Part shown: positions 63,926-64,000 of the stretch, in pieces
Numbering within the stretch: the stretch's first letter is position 1
Layout: each line of letters opens with the position of its first letter
DNA from: Acidaminobacter sp.
GTDB lineage: Bacteria; Bacillota_A; Clostridia; Peptostreptococcales; Acidaminobacteraceae
NCBI GenBank assembly: GCA_009881125.1
Contig: WXFH01000016.1
Location: 67,702 to 131,701 of the forward strand
Reading direction: 5' to 3'
Length of the DNA: 64,000 nt
Program-made: the position numbers and the translations under genes
Notes under the pieces: model-generated
Database searches by the model: none
Told to the model about the DNA's origin: nothing
The model's input: only the letters and a program-made list of their open reading frames with translations

Positions 63926-64000
63926 CAAAAAAATAATGCACTTATATCTTTTGCTCCTTAAAATGTTGTTGCTGAGACAATCATTTAGAAAGGGGCTTGG

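Noticed and set aside
1..64000. CRISPR array, prophage, tRNA or rRNA genes, intact insertion sequence
   Set aside because: No regularly spaced repeats, transposase, integrase, phage structural genes or tRNA cloverleaf were recognised by reading the sequence.

Overview
The window is a low-to-middle-GC Firmicutes chromosome segment, most likely from a strictly anaerobic member of class Clostridia. The evidence is the heat-shock cluster order hrcA-grpE-dnaK-dnaJ-prmA-rsmE-mtaB, the rpsU-yqeY-phoH-ybeY-cdd-era-recO block, T-box leaders on glyS and cysK, a dnaG-rpoD-trmK-nif3 block, pyruvate,phosphate dikinase with its regulator, and a selenocysteine formate dehydrogenase joined to NuoE/NuoF-type subunits. 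The genus cannot be fixed from the sequence alone; gene content resembles Fusibacter/Acidaminobacter-type clostridia (inference).

Layout. 1-8.1 kb: the C-terminal part of hrcA, the chaperone operon, and ribosome/tRNA modification genes. 8.2-16.1 kb: rpsU, yqeY, phoH, ybeY, a DUF3048 lipoprotein, cdd, era, mgtE, recO and a DUF4342 protein. 16.2-22.4 kb: a glycine T-box and glyS, then a CcpN-like regulator, the PPDK regulatory protein and ppdK. 22.5-29.2 kb: dgt, dnaG, rpoD, trmK, a NIF3 protein and the RNase P RNA. 29.2-36.8 kb (minus strand): flavodoxin, a MobA-FdhD fusion, formate dehydrogenase FdhA read through an in-frame UGA, and three NADH-dehydrogenase-like Fe-S/flavin subunits. 37.0-42.9 kb: a fluoride riboswitch ahead of a cation/proton antiporter, a lipid kinase, mscL, a nucleoside hydrolase, and a cysteine T-box ahead of cysK-cysE. 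42.9-46.5 kb (minus): an Lrp regulator, a membrane-anchored solute-binding protein and a sensor histidine kinase. 46.6-48.9 kb: a biotin-dependent carboxyltransferase subunit, a small UGA-containing selenoprotein and a small membrane protein. 49.0-54.1 kb: a compact Tad-like pilus locus. 54.4-59.3 kb: TetR, RND adaptor and RND pump. 59.3-64 kb: hpt, an Fe-S flavoprotein, pduL, deoC, a small membrane protein and a ROK regulator.

Three separate UGA-recoding signals lie within about 20 kb. FdhA has a UGA followed by a hairpin with a GGUCU loop. A 96-residue protein has a Cys-Sec pair and a GGUC-loop hairpin; it is invisible to ordinary ORF calling. The Tad ATPase gene cpaF is split exactly at CCC-UGA, where a +1 shift restores the conserved family sequence. 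Other unusual items are two copies of a roughly 115-bp palindromic repeat with ACTAGT ends, one of which touches the fdhA stop codon, an FdhD domain without the expected cysteine motif, and a set of similar 55-nt terminator-like hairpins.

Functionally, the formate dehydrogenase operon would interconvert formate and CO2 with electron exchange to NAD(H) and probably ferredoxin. PPDK with its regulator controls the pyruvate/PEP node. The nucleoside hydrolase, hpt, cdd and deoC genes, with pduL, suggest nucleoside salvage with deoxyribose breakdown feeding acetyl-CoA and acetyl phosphate. No tRNA, rRNA, CRISPR array, prophage or intact insertion sequence was seen.
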